Source: Arachis hypogaea (taxonomy: Eukaryota > Streptophyta > Magnoliopsida > Fabales > Fabaceae). Taken from it: 64,000 nucleotides of DNA. Both the position numbers and the translations under genes were made by a program. This document shows, one piece after another, positions 44,675 through 56,009 of the stretch. Positions within the stretch are counted from its first letter, which is position 1, and each line of letters begins with the position of its first letter. The notes under the pieces were generated by a model. The model was not told the origin of the DNA, did not search any database, and saw only the letters and a program-made list of their open reading frames with translations. The stretch covers positions 70,536,841-70,600,840 of the forward strand of contig NC_092048.1 in the NCBI RefSeq assembly GCF_003086295.3. The letters run 5' to 3'.

Positions 44675-46425
44675 CAACACCAAACTTAAAGCTTGCTTGT
44701 CCCCAAGCAAGAAAAGAATCATGCAATAAAGATTGACAATCCAAGGCAAGAAGAATAGCAACTCAATGTTCATGGTAAGCTAGTTTTCTAAGCATACTAC
44801 AATCACAAAAGAAATGTAAATGATTGATGCTTCCATCTAGCTCAATTTATGAAATCTTTTTCTTATATTTCTTCCTTGAAACAAGCTTTTGATTTTCTTA
44901 TTAGCTTCTCCTTTTTGGGTGCTTTGCCCCATGAGTTGATAACAAAGCTACGACTTCTAAATGCTTTGTTTTCAAGTATTACCACTTGATACATAAGCAC
45001 CACAAGCATTTGATTAGAGGACTTCATTAAGCTCATTTTTCTTTTCTTTTCTTGACTCTCTAATCATTGATGCTCAGAGCCTTGAGCTTTGAGGGAGTGC
45101 TTTTGCACTTTGAGCCTAACCTTGACTTCTAAGTGTTTTGTTTTCAAGCATTTGGCTTGATACATAAACACCACAAGTACTTAACAAATGAATTGCCATT
45201 GGTACTCAGAGCCTTCAGCTTTCTCATTATTTCCCTTTTTCATTTCTTGCTTTATTTTGCATTTGCTTCTTCAAGGTTTTCATGATTTTCAAAAGATTTC
45301 ACAAAATGTCCTAGATGAAAACTTCAATTAAATAAAATCTAATGCAATTAAGCAACAATCAAACATACTAGCTTCCCAATACTTGTATGCACATGCTAAA
45401 CTCTTCTTTAGTTCCTTGTTTGTTTATGATCATGATACCTTGTTGCTTTTGAATTCACAAAACTCAAGTTAGTAATCATAATGACATAGCACCATGTTGC
45501 AATTTAGAAATCAAACTATGCCTTTTCATACACACATGCATACAGAGAAGGTAAAGACAATCATGCAGTTTATAGTGCTTGAAACAAATGAGAGGAAAAG
45601 GAACTTTACAACCTTGCAGTTCATCTTCATTATTGTTGTCCTTTTTCCTCTATTCTTCCTCTTTCCCTTGCCAACCTCAAAATACTTGCTCATCCTCAAG
45701 CAATAATTAGAACAATGGCTATGGGGCTAAGATGTATCATGAATGTCTTTCATAATGAATTGTTAGTAGCACATGTGTTTTAAGCAAGCAAAATTAAAGA
45801 TAATAATCAAGGCACAAGAGACAGAGACATTGTGATTGCAAACTTAAGAAGGTGAGCATAATACTTTGCATAAAGAATAAGTGGAACACCAAACTTAGTG
45901 TGACACTTTCACTTGGAATCAATGCAAGTATCCAGTAAAGATTTGAAGCAAACTGTGTTGCATAGCAACACCAAACTTAGAATGCAATCCTATGTCAATT
46001 TATTTGAACTAAAACTAAACAAAAGAAACTGTTATATGTTAAGTACAATCACCAAATGAAGAATCTGTTATGAATAAGGATGTCTTGGTGATGTATTAAC
46101 AAAAACAGTTAATAGAGGAAAGCATTAAAAACAAGTAAATAAATGAAACAAAGAGAAAACAAAAATTATCCAACTAAGAAGAAAAATAACACTGTAAAAG
46201 GCAATATGATTATGCAGACAAGTGATGTTGCTGGATTGATTTGCATAGAAAAATAGGTGGCACACCAAACTTAGAATCTTGGTATGTCACTTTCATGTAA
46301 AATTGATGCAATCATCCATGAAGATGGAAAACAGTTTGTTGCAGGGCAACACCAAACTTAGAATGTAACCATATGCCAATTTATTGAAATTTAAACAAAG
46401 CAAGGAAAAGAAATGTACCTATTGT
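44675..46425 (-). other. 3' non-coding region of C, unit 2
   Basis: Same as 39507-41257 with a few substitutions. No gene. Confidence 0.72.
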
Positions 46426-47748
46426 CTACCTGTTCTTTACTTTCTTCCTCTTCTTCCAATTTGTTAAGAGAAATGACTTCAAAGGAGGAGAAGTTTCAGC
46501 TAGTGCCCCCTGTCTTGGTCTCTTCTCAGCAAGCTTCCTTGTGAAATTGGCTTGATTGATCTTGCTTGCTGGATCAGGGGGAGGATTGTTTGCAGTTGAC
46601 TTTCTCATGAATGTTGTCCTTGGTGTCTTGGTCACAATCCTCTTCTTGGTGCTTTTGTTAATTGCCTTCACTTCTTGGATGTCAAGACATGGTTGCTGTG
46701 TGATTATTGGAGTGATTTCTTCATTCAGGGCCTCTTGTATTGGTGGTTCCATGAACTCCTCCTTTATGTACTTTTCTGCCTCACTTGAGTTTGGAATGAC
46801 TTCTTCACTTTCTTGCTCCTCCACTTCCTCTTTTACACTCATCAATTGGCCTTCATTTTTCTTGCTCAGTGGTTCTAAGCTCCTCCTTATTTTCTCTACT
46901 TCTCCATTCATATTTTTGAAGACAGCCTCTTGCCTTTTTTCAAACATTTGTGCTTCTTTCGCATATTTTTCGAGCTTGGACTCAAGCTCTGAAAGCCTTG
47001 AGTGGTTCATGGAAGTTTGTGGAGGTTGTGAGTGTTCAGGTTCTTTTGTCACCTCAAGTGTAGTTTCATTTTCAACCTCCTCATTCTTTATTGAAAGTTC
47101 ACTTGATGCAGTAGCCTCCTCATCTTGTTTTTCCACTTCCTCACTCACAAATTGGTCTTCATCTTCACTGTTTGATGGTTCTAAGTCCCCCCTTGATTGC
47201 TCTGAGGACTCATTCATCTTCTTGAATACGAATTCTTTCCAAGATGGGGATTTTGTGTGTATTTCCACTAGTTTTCTCTGTATTTCAATGGCTTCAAGGT
47301 ATTCCTCATCTGTAAATCCAAGGGATGAAGGTTGAGAGTAATTCTGGTGACGTGAATGTGTTGTGGTGAAGTTGTGTTGAGGGGTGTGGAATGAGTTGTG
47401 TGATTGATGGGATGACTGGTATGGACTTTGGAGGAAACTTTGTGTTGAGGCATAATTAAGTGATGAAGAACTTTCAAATGAGAAACTGGGACGTGAGTGT
47501 GGATGCTTTTCCATTCTTTGGCGATGCTTCCATCTTCCATGAGGATAATGATATGAATCATTTTGTGGTGGTGGTTGGTATCCCATATGATTTTCTTTCT
47601 CATCTTGTGGTTCTGAAGCATGGCTCCATGAATTGGAGAGCCCAGAATTTGAAGTTTCTTGGTGATATTCCCATCCATCATTAGAGATTGGTGATGGTGG
47701 GTGATATCCCATAGAATTTGTTTGATCATAAGATGAGTTGAACTCCAT
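46426..47748 (-). CDS. Gag-like protein of C, unit 2
   Basis: 440 codons from ATG 47748-47746 to the stop at 46426. The protein is identical to that of unit 1, although the DNA differs at silent sites (for example GCCTCCTGTATT against GCCTCTTGTATT near 41571/46739). Domain layout and caveats are as for 41258-42580. It is the first coding region of the tandem in transcription order, so a transcript from LTR 3 would reach this copy first and could terminate in LTR 2. Confidence 0.72.
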   Translation of the reverse strand: MEFNSSYDQTNSMGYHPPSPISNDGWEYHQETSNSGLSNSWSHASEPQDEKENHMGYQPPPQNDSYHYPHGRWKHRQRMEKHPHSRPSFSFESSSSLNYASTQSFLQSPYQSSHQSHNSFHTPQHNFTTTHSRHQNYSQPSSLGFTDEEYLEAIEIQRKLVEIHTKSPSWKEFVFKKMNESSEQSRGDLEPSNSEDEDQFVSEEVEKQDEEATASSELSIKNEEVENETTLEVTKEPEHSQPPQTSMNHSRLSELESKLEKYAKEAQMFEKRQEAVFKNMNGEVEKIRRSLEPLSKKNEGQLMSVKEEVEEQESEEVIPNSSEAEKYIKEEFMEPPIQEALNEEITPIITQQPCLDIQEVKAINKSTKKRIVTKTPRTTFMRKSTANNPPPDPASKINQANFTRKLAEKRPRQGALAETSPPLKSFLLTNWKKRKKVKNR

Positions 47749-47924
47749 TTGAGTTTTGTAAAACACACAACCAAGGAAAATTGAAATTACTCATATCAGA
47801 GATGAGCATTTCTTAGTGAGGCAAAAACTCAAACACCTTGGTTTCACTTTGAAACAGAAAACAAAAATAAAGAAAATGCTTGATCTAGACTTCTCACCCA
47901 CATAATCATTGTTGATCTAATCAA

Positions 47925-47942
47925 TCCCCGGCAACGGCGCCA
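47925..47942 (-). other. Primer-binding site of C, unit 2
   Basis: Same perfect tRNA-Asp complement as at 42757-42774, 6 bp after LTR 3. Confidence 0.88.
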
Positions 47943-47948
47943 AAAACT

Positions 47949-49768
47949 TGATGAGATATTTTGGTGAGAAACGAATCTCTCACTAAACATCACAATCCAA
48001 CCGGCAAGTGTACCGGGTCGTATCAAGTAATAAAAACTCACGGGAGTGAGGTCGATCCCACAGGGATTGAAGGATTGAGCAATTTTTGTTTAGTGGTTGA
48101 TTTAGTCAAGCGAATCAAGATTTGGTTGATGATTGTGTGACTTGCAGAATGTAAATTGCATTGAAGTAAAGAGAACAAGAAATAAATTGCTGAAACTTAA
48201 AGAACAAGAAATTAAATGGCAGAAACTTAAAGTGCAAGAAATGTAAATTGCGGAATCTTAAAGTGCAAGGAATATAAATTGCTTGAAATGTAAAGGGAAT
48301 TGGGGAATGGATTTGCAGAATTTAAACAAGGAAAAACTAAATTGCATCAAACAGAAGAGGGCAAGGGAATTGGGATTGAACCGGATCTTGAAGCAATAAA
48401 GTAAATTGACAGAAAAAGCAATAAACAGGGAATTGAAATGAGAAATTCAGATCTCAGGACCCAGAGACTAGAAAACCAAGTCTAGATCTCAATGCCTTCC
48501 TAGATCCAACAAGAACAATAGCAAGGAAATTGTAAATTGCAAAGAAAAGAGAAGAAGATCAAGTAACAGAAACGGAAATGCTAATTCAATTAACAGTAAA
48601 GGAAACAGAGAGATCCAAGATTGAGATTGAAACAGAATTTCTTCAATTCTCCAATCCAGAATCCAAGACAAAAGTAAAATGAAATTGAAAGCAATGAAAG
48701 CAAGAAATTAAAGTTCACTCAAGTTCAAAAGCTCTCCGAAAACTATTATGAAAATTCTCCAAGGAAAGCTCCTCTCAAATATCTTGAATTCTATCCTATT
48801 TATACACTTTCCAAAATGATCTTCAAGCCTTGAGTTGGGCCTTTGTTCTTGGTGGAATTGGGTTGAAAGAGGCCTTGGTTGATTGCTCTTGAAGTTTGAA
48901 GAAGAACCAAAGTAAACCAATTGAACCGGTTTTGAAGTTAGCCATAGTTGGACCCAACGTTTGAGCCAAAGTTAGGGGTCTAACTTTGGCTCCAACTTTT
49001 CATAGCAGCAAGCATAATTTTCTGGTTTGGACGTTGGTGCCAACGTTAGGGATCTAACTTTGACCCTAACGTTGGCCTTGCTTAGTGCTAGTGGCGCCAA
49101 CGTTAGCCTCCAAGTTAGGGGGCTAACGTTGGCGCAAACGTTGGTGCCCCTCCCTTTGTGATTCATGTGCCAACGTTAGCCTCCAAGTTAGGGGGCTAAT
49201 GTTGGCACAAACGTTGGCTTGCCCAGGGATGAATTTCAAGTTCCAACGTTAGCCTCCAAGTTAGGGGGCTAACGTTGGAGCTAACGTTGGCCTCTTCCTT
49301 GCAATGTCATGTGCCAACGTTAGCCTCCAAGTTAGGGGGCTAACGTTGGCTCAAACGTGGGGAGCCCAGGGAGTGATTTTCATGCCCAACGTTAGCCTCC
49401 AAGTTAGGGGGCTAACGTTGGGGCTAACTTCATGCATCCCGGTTCAATTTCTTTTATTCCATTGTCCTCTCTTCACTCCTAGCCATTCCTCTTTGCTTCA
49501 ACCTTTCTCCAAGCTTTCTTCACCTATCATGAATCAACCAAACTTATCAAAGATATGCTTAAAATCATGAGGTATTCAATCTTTCATAATATGCAACAAA
49601 TATAGCATAAAACCTCATGAAATGGCATGAATTCATATATGGTTGGTTAAATCCAAGGAAACATGAAAATCTACCCAATTGGCTTGCTTATGGCTCAAGA
49701 AAGTGCATAATTCAATTGAAAACAAAAGAAAAAGGCTAGTTAAAATAGGCTAAGATGACTTGTCATCA
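47949..49768 (-). repeat. LTR 3 of C (5'-most on the minus strand)
   Basis: 1,820 bp. It is 74 bp shorter than the other two because one hairpin unit is missing (between about 49160 and 49215). TATAAATA at 48804-48797 (minus). Followed by CCCTC. Confidence 0.92.
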
Positions 49769-49774
49769 CCCTCA

Positions 49775-49865
49775 CATCACACTACTTGCTCCAGGTTAGT
49801 TAGTTGAGGCTCCCCGGGTAGATGCACGGGTGTGGTGTGACCGCTGTCACAGAAGCACCTAAAGA
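49775..49865. other. Unassigned short segment between E and D LTRs
   Basis: About 90 bp with no match elsewhere in the window: TACTTGCTCCAGG, then GGTGTGGTGTGACCGCTGTCACAG-like wording with a GTGAC/GTCAC inverted pair. No gene. It may be flanking host DNA or an internal piece of an element not otherwise present. Confidence 0.4.
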
Positions 49866-51622
49866 TGTATTGGTAAAGAATATCTTCAAGAAAACCGCGT
49901 TGTAAGTATAGCTCTACCAACAACAATCCTCGGGGGTCAAATTTAGAAGAGGGATTTGGTTGTCAAAAGTTCAACCCCAATAGAATTAACCAAAGTATTC
50001 AAACATCGGGTCGTCTCACAAGGAATGGGCAATCATGTGCTTCGACATTGGTTAGAAATCCGGGGTTGTGAGTTATGAGCATGAAAATAAATGGGAATCT
50101 TAACAAACAAGTAATCTTAAAATACAACAATTAATTCAATCAACTAAACAAAACATAAGCACCTTAAATGAATAAACAACATCCCACTTAATCCTATTGT
50201 GACCCAAACAAGAAACTACAACTAAAGCAATTGGTTGAGAAAGTTGATTTTCAAGTATGAATAATAAAGGTAACTCTTGGCTAGGCTCGGGAATTGGGAT
50301 CACCATCCTTGTCTAACAACTATACCTTGATAATTATAAGGAACCAAGCTCATTAAGTCTACTCTCAAGTCTTAAGTACGTGATATCTACTCCTAGACTT
50401 GAAGTACGTCAAATGGCTCTGATCACATCAACCCATAAGTCCCAACCTACCTACTAATTAGATTAGTAGTGGGTTGGCGTCAATGAGTATCAAATTGACC
50501 ACCTAGGGCTCCCAAATCATCAAATTCATAAGACCCAATGACTCAAGTTTACCCAATTCCCATGACTTAGGCCAAGAGTGAAAAAGAACTACTCCATAAT
50601 CAAAGTAAACAATTCATCAAACACTTGGTAAGCACTAACAAAAGACATGTTCACATTAGCAATTAAATTGAGTTCTACAAATACCCACTAACAATTATCA
50701 ACATGCAATCATCCAAACAATAAAGCTAAGCATAAAAATCATCAATGTAACATCAACAAGTCAAGATTCACAACATTCATGATATGGGTATAAAATGAGA
50801 ATTGACAAGAACTCATAAACTATCACAAGATATAAGCAAAATTGTAACAAGAAATTCAAATTGAACAATTAAAGCTAGTAATTAACAAGATCCAAATCAC
50901 AAATCAACAAGGGAAGATCAAATTAAAACTAGATCTAGAGAGGAACAAGGGTTTCTCTCTCTAGAATAACCAAAGAACCAAAAACTAACTAAAAATTGTG
51001 TCCTAGTGTAAAATGAGTAATCCCCCTTTTCCCCCTAGCATCCTTGGGTCTTTTTCCATGCAGAAGCAGCTTGAAATTTGGCCTAATGAGCCTCAGAAAT
51101 TGCCAGGCACAATTTCCTTTAATGAGGTCACGTGCAGCCTTCCACGCGTGTGCGCCATGCGTGCGTGCCCGCCGGTTGCTCTTGCGATCTACGCGTGGGC
51201 GCCACGTGCGCGTGCGCGTCGATAAGATTCTCCTGATTCGCGCGGATGCGTCCATCCTCGCGCGCCGCTTCCAGCCAATCCCATCCACGCATGCGCGTGG
51301 AGTGCGCGAGTGCGCCAATGCTGCTTTTCCAAAGATCTCAATTCTTCATGTTCCTCCCTTTTGTACATGCTTTCTTCCTCTCTTCTAAGTCATTCCTACC
51401 CTATAATTCCTGAAATTACTCAACAAATACATCACGGAATCAAATGGCAATAGAAGAGGATTAAAATATGGCAATTTTAAGGCAAAATAAGCATGTTTTA
51501 CATCATCGAACAATATTGGGAAGTGAACACAAAACCATGCATTTCTTGCGAATAAGTGTGAGAAATGTTGATAAAATCCCCCAAAATAAGCACAAGATAA
51601 ACCACAAAATCGGGGTTTATCA
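49866..51622 (-). repeat. 3' LTR of element D
   Basis: Minus strand TGATAAACCCCGATTTTG (51622) to about CCAATACA (49866), about 1,757 bp. It shares the starting 18 bases and much of the body with the B LTRs. CpG-rich block with GCGCGTGCGCGTC and GTGGGCGCCACGTG words at about 51128-51325. No gene. Confidence 0.8.
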
Positions 51623-53144
51623 AATCTCCCCACACTTAAACCAAGTATGTTTTCATGCTTAAAATACAAAGAAAAGACCAAGGATCATGGTGAGAAAGGG
51701 TTTATGAAATGCAAACTACCTAAGTGGATGCGTGCAACTAATGTAAAATCATCTATATACTTGGTCAAGAGTAATTCTATCCTTCAAGAATACATGTGAG
51801 CATATAGGGTGAAAATAGTATGCAATTCATGAATCCTACCAAATTGAATATCACTAAAGAGTGCATATAACTTGCTGAACGAACGCTTGTGAAAGCCGGG
51901 AACAAGCATTGAGCATCGAACCCTCACCGGAAGTGTATCCGCTCTACTCGCTCAAGTGGCTAGGGTTCGTCACTCAATCTCCTCCTAATCATGCTTTCCA
52001 AGATTTGTCTTTCATCTAATCAATCAACAATTACTTAATGCATGCTTACAAGTATCATGAGGTCTTATTCATGGGTTGTAACGGGGCTAGGGTGAAGGTA
52101 AGGATGTATATGGCCAAGTGGGTTCAAAATTTGAGTCCTTGATCAACCTAGGATCCACTAGACACATAGAACAACCTACACAACTACAATACATTCCTAG
52201 CTACCCTTGAGTTTTACCCTTTTTGCATACTCATGCATTCTTTTCAATTCACACCCGTATGCGTTGTTTTTATTACTTTATCTTGGGGCGTCTTTGTCCC
52301 CTTTCATTGCTTTCTCTCTCTTTTTATTATTATAATTTTTTTCATATATATATATATCTATGTATCCCCTTTCTTGGGATTTCTTTGTGAACCAAAGTAT
52401 CAATGCATACGGTGTAATCATTTAACACATGAGTATGTTCCTAAATTCTAGAATCTTCAATTACACTACAATTACATGCCTATATATCTACCCGAATTTC
52501 CCAAGTATACCCTCCTATTTGAATGATACACATCCTATCTCACCTAAGCCAATCAAGGATTCAAATTCAGGGACATTCATGATTTTTCACTTAGGGTTGT
52601 TGATGAGCTCTATTTAAAAACAAGAGGGTTTATCAAAGGCTCAAAATTGGTTAGCAATGGTAGATGTAAGGGTTAAGGCTATTTGGGAAAAGTGACTTTT
52701 GAAATGATGGCCTCAATCATGCAAATGCATTCATACATAAAGTAATGGACATATAGAATCAAACAAAGCAAGGATCACACTCATAGAGAGAGAGAAATAC
52801 ACACAAGAATGGAAATAATGGTTAAAAGATGTAACCATGCAATAGGCTCAAAACTTTCATGCTTGTGTTCTTAACTCAATTACTATGTTCCAAAATACAT
52901 TCTTAAAGCAAGTTTACTGCAAAAATTTTCAAAATTTTTGGTAGGTCACCCAGAACACAGTTTCTTGGAAAGAAAGTTATTGTTTTGACCAAGTAACTCT
53001 ATAGAAACTAACCATCATGCAAAGAGTATTTACAAGCAAGACTAACTACACATGCAATATATGAAAAGAGAAAAATAAATCCATGGGTATTAAGGAGAAA
53101 AGAGCGTTACCCATGGAGATCGGTCGGACGACCTCCCCACACTT
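51623..53144 (-). other. 3' non-coding region of D
   Basis: No gene. Minus strand TTTAAGTGTGGGGAGATT next to the LTR is the presumed polypurine tract. A second PPT-like AAGTGTGGGGAGGT (53143-53131) lies just after the ORF2 stop, followed by an inverted GGTCG/CGACC pair. (TA)n at 52344-52357. Homologous to B 28692-30180. Confidence 0.75.
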
Positions 53145-54392
53145 TTAGAATTTAGCACAGTCCTCCGTGCTACGAATGACACGAAAGGGACGGTCGGGAC
53201 TGGAGCCTTCACTATCCCCTTCATCAGAACTCCCATCAGTTGGGTTCGAGGTGGATGTGAATATTTCGGGTTCCTCCATGCTAGGGGCAACAAAACCCAG
53301 AAGTGTCTTTATGTAAGTATAGCGGCGGTGGTTGTGCCGCTCATATCTATCAAACTTCCGGTGAAGATCTTTTATCCTTTGATGTGTGGATCTCAGTGGT
53401 GGTGATGATGAGCTAGAAGGAAAAAGAAGTGGCGGGGCCATGTCGAGGCTTGGTTTGTTCATGGGAAGGTGTAGGTATTTTCCGCTTGGGACTACATCGC
53501 CCTTAGCCGGAATCATAATCCTCTTATCCTTGGCTTCCCAAGAAACACCCGCAGCAGCAACTAAGTCAGACACCAATGCTGGAAATGGCAAATTACCCCG
53601 GTCATGAACTTGACTCATTGCTTGCTTAACAAGAGGTGGAATGTTCACCGGCTTCTCCGTGAGAACACACCAAACAAGCAAGGCAAGGTCCGCCGTGATG
53701 GACGACTTGTGGGTGCTAGGCAACACATAATAGAATAGGATTTGGGCCCAAGCTCTAGCTTCCACAGTGAGGAAGCGAGCATCAATACTCTTGGGCCTCA
53801 TCCGCTGTCGACCTTGGATCCAAGAAGGTTCTAACTCAGCAATGACTCGGAGGATCGAGTCCCAATTGAATCCATACTCCTCTCGCTGACATAAGACTTC
53901 TTGGTAGCCATCCATGTCATTTGGCACTGGTAGAACATTAAGCACTTGTTGAATAGCCTCTTCTGAAACTGAGACTTGCTTCCGGCGCATGTATACCGAT
54001 TGAAGAGAGGAAAGGTGGTAGTTAGTATAAAATTCTTCCACCCAAGAGAGGTTGATTTCCTTTGGTTTTCTCAAGAGAAACTCCCATCCTCGCTGTTCAA
54101 TGCGGGGCAGAATATAAGGAGCAACCTTGTCTGGCGGAGCTAGTAGATGCTTAGGGTGATAGTTCCTTACGGCTATGGAAGGGAACTTAAGTTCACAGAA
54201 GCGGTTGGGGAACCTTGAAGAGTCTCTTGCCGGTTTACCCTTGTCATTCTCATCAATAGGAGCGGGTGTCTTTGCTTTCTTTGATAGGGGTTTGGCTCCT
54301 ATTGAAGAACGCGCCTTAGAAGTTAATTTTTGGGGTGCCCTTTTTGCGGCTGGTTTCCTTGGAGCTATCTCCTTGCCTTTCTTGGTGGCCAT
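53145..54392 (-). CDS. Second ORF of element D, putative plant transposon protein family
   Basis: Intact 415-codon ORF from ATG 54392-54390 (MATKKGKEIAPRK) to the stop at 53145. Residues 1-65 are Lys/Arg/Pro-rich. Residues about 70-300 hold the body typical of the legume ORF called putative plant transposon protein (FPNRFCELKFPSI, GWEFLLRKPKEINLSWVEEFY, ARAWAQILFYYVLPSTHKSS, LLVWCVLTEKPVNI). The C-terminus is Ser/Pro- and Glu/Asp-rich with a basic coiled-coil-like part (DLHRKFDRYERHNHRRYTY). I chose this ATG because it directly follows a pyrimidine tract and TAGG resembling a splice acceptor and because G and its sister start the same way. An open extension upstream has a hydrophobic stretch but no ATG start and crosses the acceptor. 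The ORF is in the env-like position after integrase, with no credible membrane segment. Function unknown. Confidence 0.82.
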   Translation of the reverse strand: MATKKGKEIAPRKPAAKRAPQKLTSKARSSIGAKPLSKKAKTPAPIDENDKGKPARDSSRFPNRFCELKFPSIAVRNYHPKHLLAPPDKVAPYILPRIEQRGWEFLLRKPKEINLSWVEEFYTNYHLSSLQSVYMRRKQVSVSEEAIQQVLNVLPVPNDMDGYQEVLCQREEYGFNWDSILRVIAELEPSWIQGRQRMRPKSIDARFLTVEARAWAQILFYYVLPSTHKSSITADLALLVWCVLTEKPVNIPPLVKQAMSQVHDRGNLPFPALVSDLVAAAGVSWEAKDKRIMIPAKGDVVPSGKYLHLPMNKPSLDMAPPLLFPSSSSSPPLRSTHQRIKDLHRKFDRYERHNHRRYTYIKTLLGFVAPSMEEPEIFTSTSNPTDGSSDEGDSEGSSPDRPFRVIRSTEDCAKF

Positions 54393-54393
54393 C

Positions 54394-55946
54394 CTAAAAA
54401 GGGAGAGAAAGAAGAAAAACATTAAACCCAAGAATCGATTTGACAAAAGACATGCAAGTGAATTGTAATGCCCATGGTAGATGTAAAAGCAAGGGTCATA
54501 ACACTTGGCATGGGATGCAAGAGGGAGTAATGCATGCAATGGCATGAGAAGAGTAGTCTTAAGCACCCATAATAAAGAGCAAGTCATTTTCAATGAATAT
54601 CTAACTGGTAAGTATCAACTACAAGCACACAAGTTAGGCTCAATGCATTTAAGAGAAAGCAAGTGAATGAGGAAGGAGCAACAATTGAAAAGTACATGGC
54701 TAAATTGAGCCAAAATGGGATGTGTGCATTTCCTCGAACACTTGGCGTGCAATAATCAAGCAATGAGCAATTATGAGATACTAAACCAATTCAAAGCCCA
54801 AAATGGAACATCAATCATCACATAAACATCACACAATGGTAAAAGAGTGACAAAAGATCTAGTAATGCAAATTAAGCTCAAGTGCAACATCCATGGAGAA
54901 ATAAAGGAAAAGTAAGAAAACAAAAACAAGAAACATCATCATGTAAAACTAAGCAAGTAAAAGAGAAACTAAGTAAGGCAATAAGAGGTATCTAATTAGA
55001 AGAAATAATGCAAGGAAAAATGGAAGTAAAGGAATGGAAGAAGCTAAACCTTGATGAGTATGAAAAAGCAAGGTTGAATCTTCTTTTGTGAAGATGAGAG
55101 AGAAAATAGGAGAAGTGTAGCGCCACCGGGAAAGGGTGGTTGTCACCGGTGAGTGGCCGGAGACAATGGTGGTGGGTTGTAGAAGAAGAAGAAGAGAAGG
55201 GAAGTGATGGATTGAGAGGAGAAAGAAACTAAAGAAGAGAAGGGGTTGAAAGAAAGGAAAACAGGGCAAGGCGCGAAGGCCTTAAATTGACTCGCACAAC
55301 CGGCGCGCGCGCGCAAGGTGCGCTGGCGCGTCGGTGAGAGTGATAGTAGATGGCGCGAGCGCGTCAGTGGCGTGCGCGCGCAAGAGAGGTTGTGCCTCAG
55401 GCACAAAAGTGGCACAAAGTTAGCACAAGTCTCTGTTTTTTGTACCAGAATGAGTCAGTGAGGTAGGCGCGCGGGCGCGCACCCTGCGCGGACGCGTATG
55501 TTCTGGCACAAGGTTGGCCCAATTGTGGCACAACTCTCTGGTTTTTGTACCAGAGAAGTTATATTCGCCATTGGCGCGCGCGCGTACCGTGCGCTAGCGC
55601 GTCGATGGGTAAATTGCCAGAGTGCGCGCGGGCTGCATGTACGCGGACGCGTGAGTGCCTGGCGCGAGTTGGGCATGAAGTGGGCATAACTCTCGGGTAA
55701 TTGGCCCAAGAGTTGGGAATTGCTACCGGCGCGCGCGTGCACTGTGCGTTGGCGCGTCGGTGCTCTTTTTTAAAGACAAATTGTTGTTTTCTTCACTTTT
55801 GCACACCCTATCTACAAGAACATTTTTTCTACCCAATAAAATTAGCAAAACTAACATCCCTATGCTCTCAATCAATCAACAAAAGATCCTAAAATTCACA
55901 AGAAACCAAAATACTAAGAAGATGGTATAAACAAGAAAGATCTTAC
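54394..55946 (-). promoter_or_regulatory. Intron-like spacer between pol and ORF2 of D
   Basis: Minus strand: donor-like ATG|GTAAGA with GT at 55946-55945, and acceptor TTTTTAG|G with AG at 54395-54394, 1,553 bp apart. In between lie the CpG-rich block (55765-55280) and GA-rich DNA, with no gene. Splicing is inferred from position and from the same arrangement in G and B. Confidence 0.5.
55280..55765 (-). repeat. CpG-rich array of D, internal
   Basis: Repeated units of 90-150 bp mixing GGCGCGCGCGCG, GTGCGCTGGCGCGTC and a shared phrase (GGCACAA...CTCTGGTTTTTGTACCAGA). The D LTR has the same style of words at 51128-51325. Short open frames here are composition artefacts. Confidence 0.8.
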
Positions 55947-55967
55947 CATGGTGGGGTGCCTCCCACC
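55941..55967 (-). promoter_or_regulatory. Post-pol hairpin and donor-like site of D
   Basis: Minus strand GGTGGGAGGCACCCCACC (55967-55950), then ATG and GTAAGA. Begins 43 bases downstream of the pol stop at 56010. Same element in G and B. Confidence 0.5.
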
Positions 55968-56009
55968 AAGCACTTTTCTTTAACGTCCTTAAGTTGGACG
56001 GTCCTTCTC

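Larger units (their letters stand above)
37613..49768 (-). mobile_element. Tandem LTR retrotransposon C: LTR-INT-LTR-INT-LTR
   Basis: 12,156 bp with three LTRs and two internal regions, all on the minus strand, with one outer target duplication CCCTC (37608-37612, 49769-49773). LTRs begin on the plus side at 37613, 42781 and 47949, an exact period of 5,168 bp. Internal regions are 39507-42780 and 44675-47948, both 3,274 bp. The two units differ by scattered substitutions (for example near 40050/45218 and 40506/45674), so they are not a literal copy. Each unit has a tRNA-Asp primer site and one gag-like ORF, and no protease or pol. A single element recombining unequally between its LTRs explains the structure. 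Confidence 0.92.

Noticed and set aside
54393..54593. Upstream extension of the D second ORF with a hydrophobic stretch, a possible signal or membrane segment of an env-like protein
   Set aside because: It starts at a non-ATG codon, crosses the acceptor-like site, and is not present in G or B.
55280..55765. CpG island that could mark a host gene promoter
   Set aside because: It is a repeat array inside element D. No host exon follows, and similar arrays occur in every family here.
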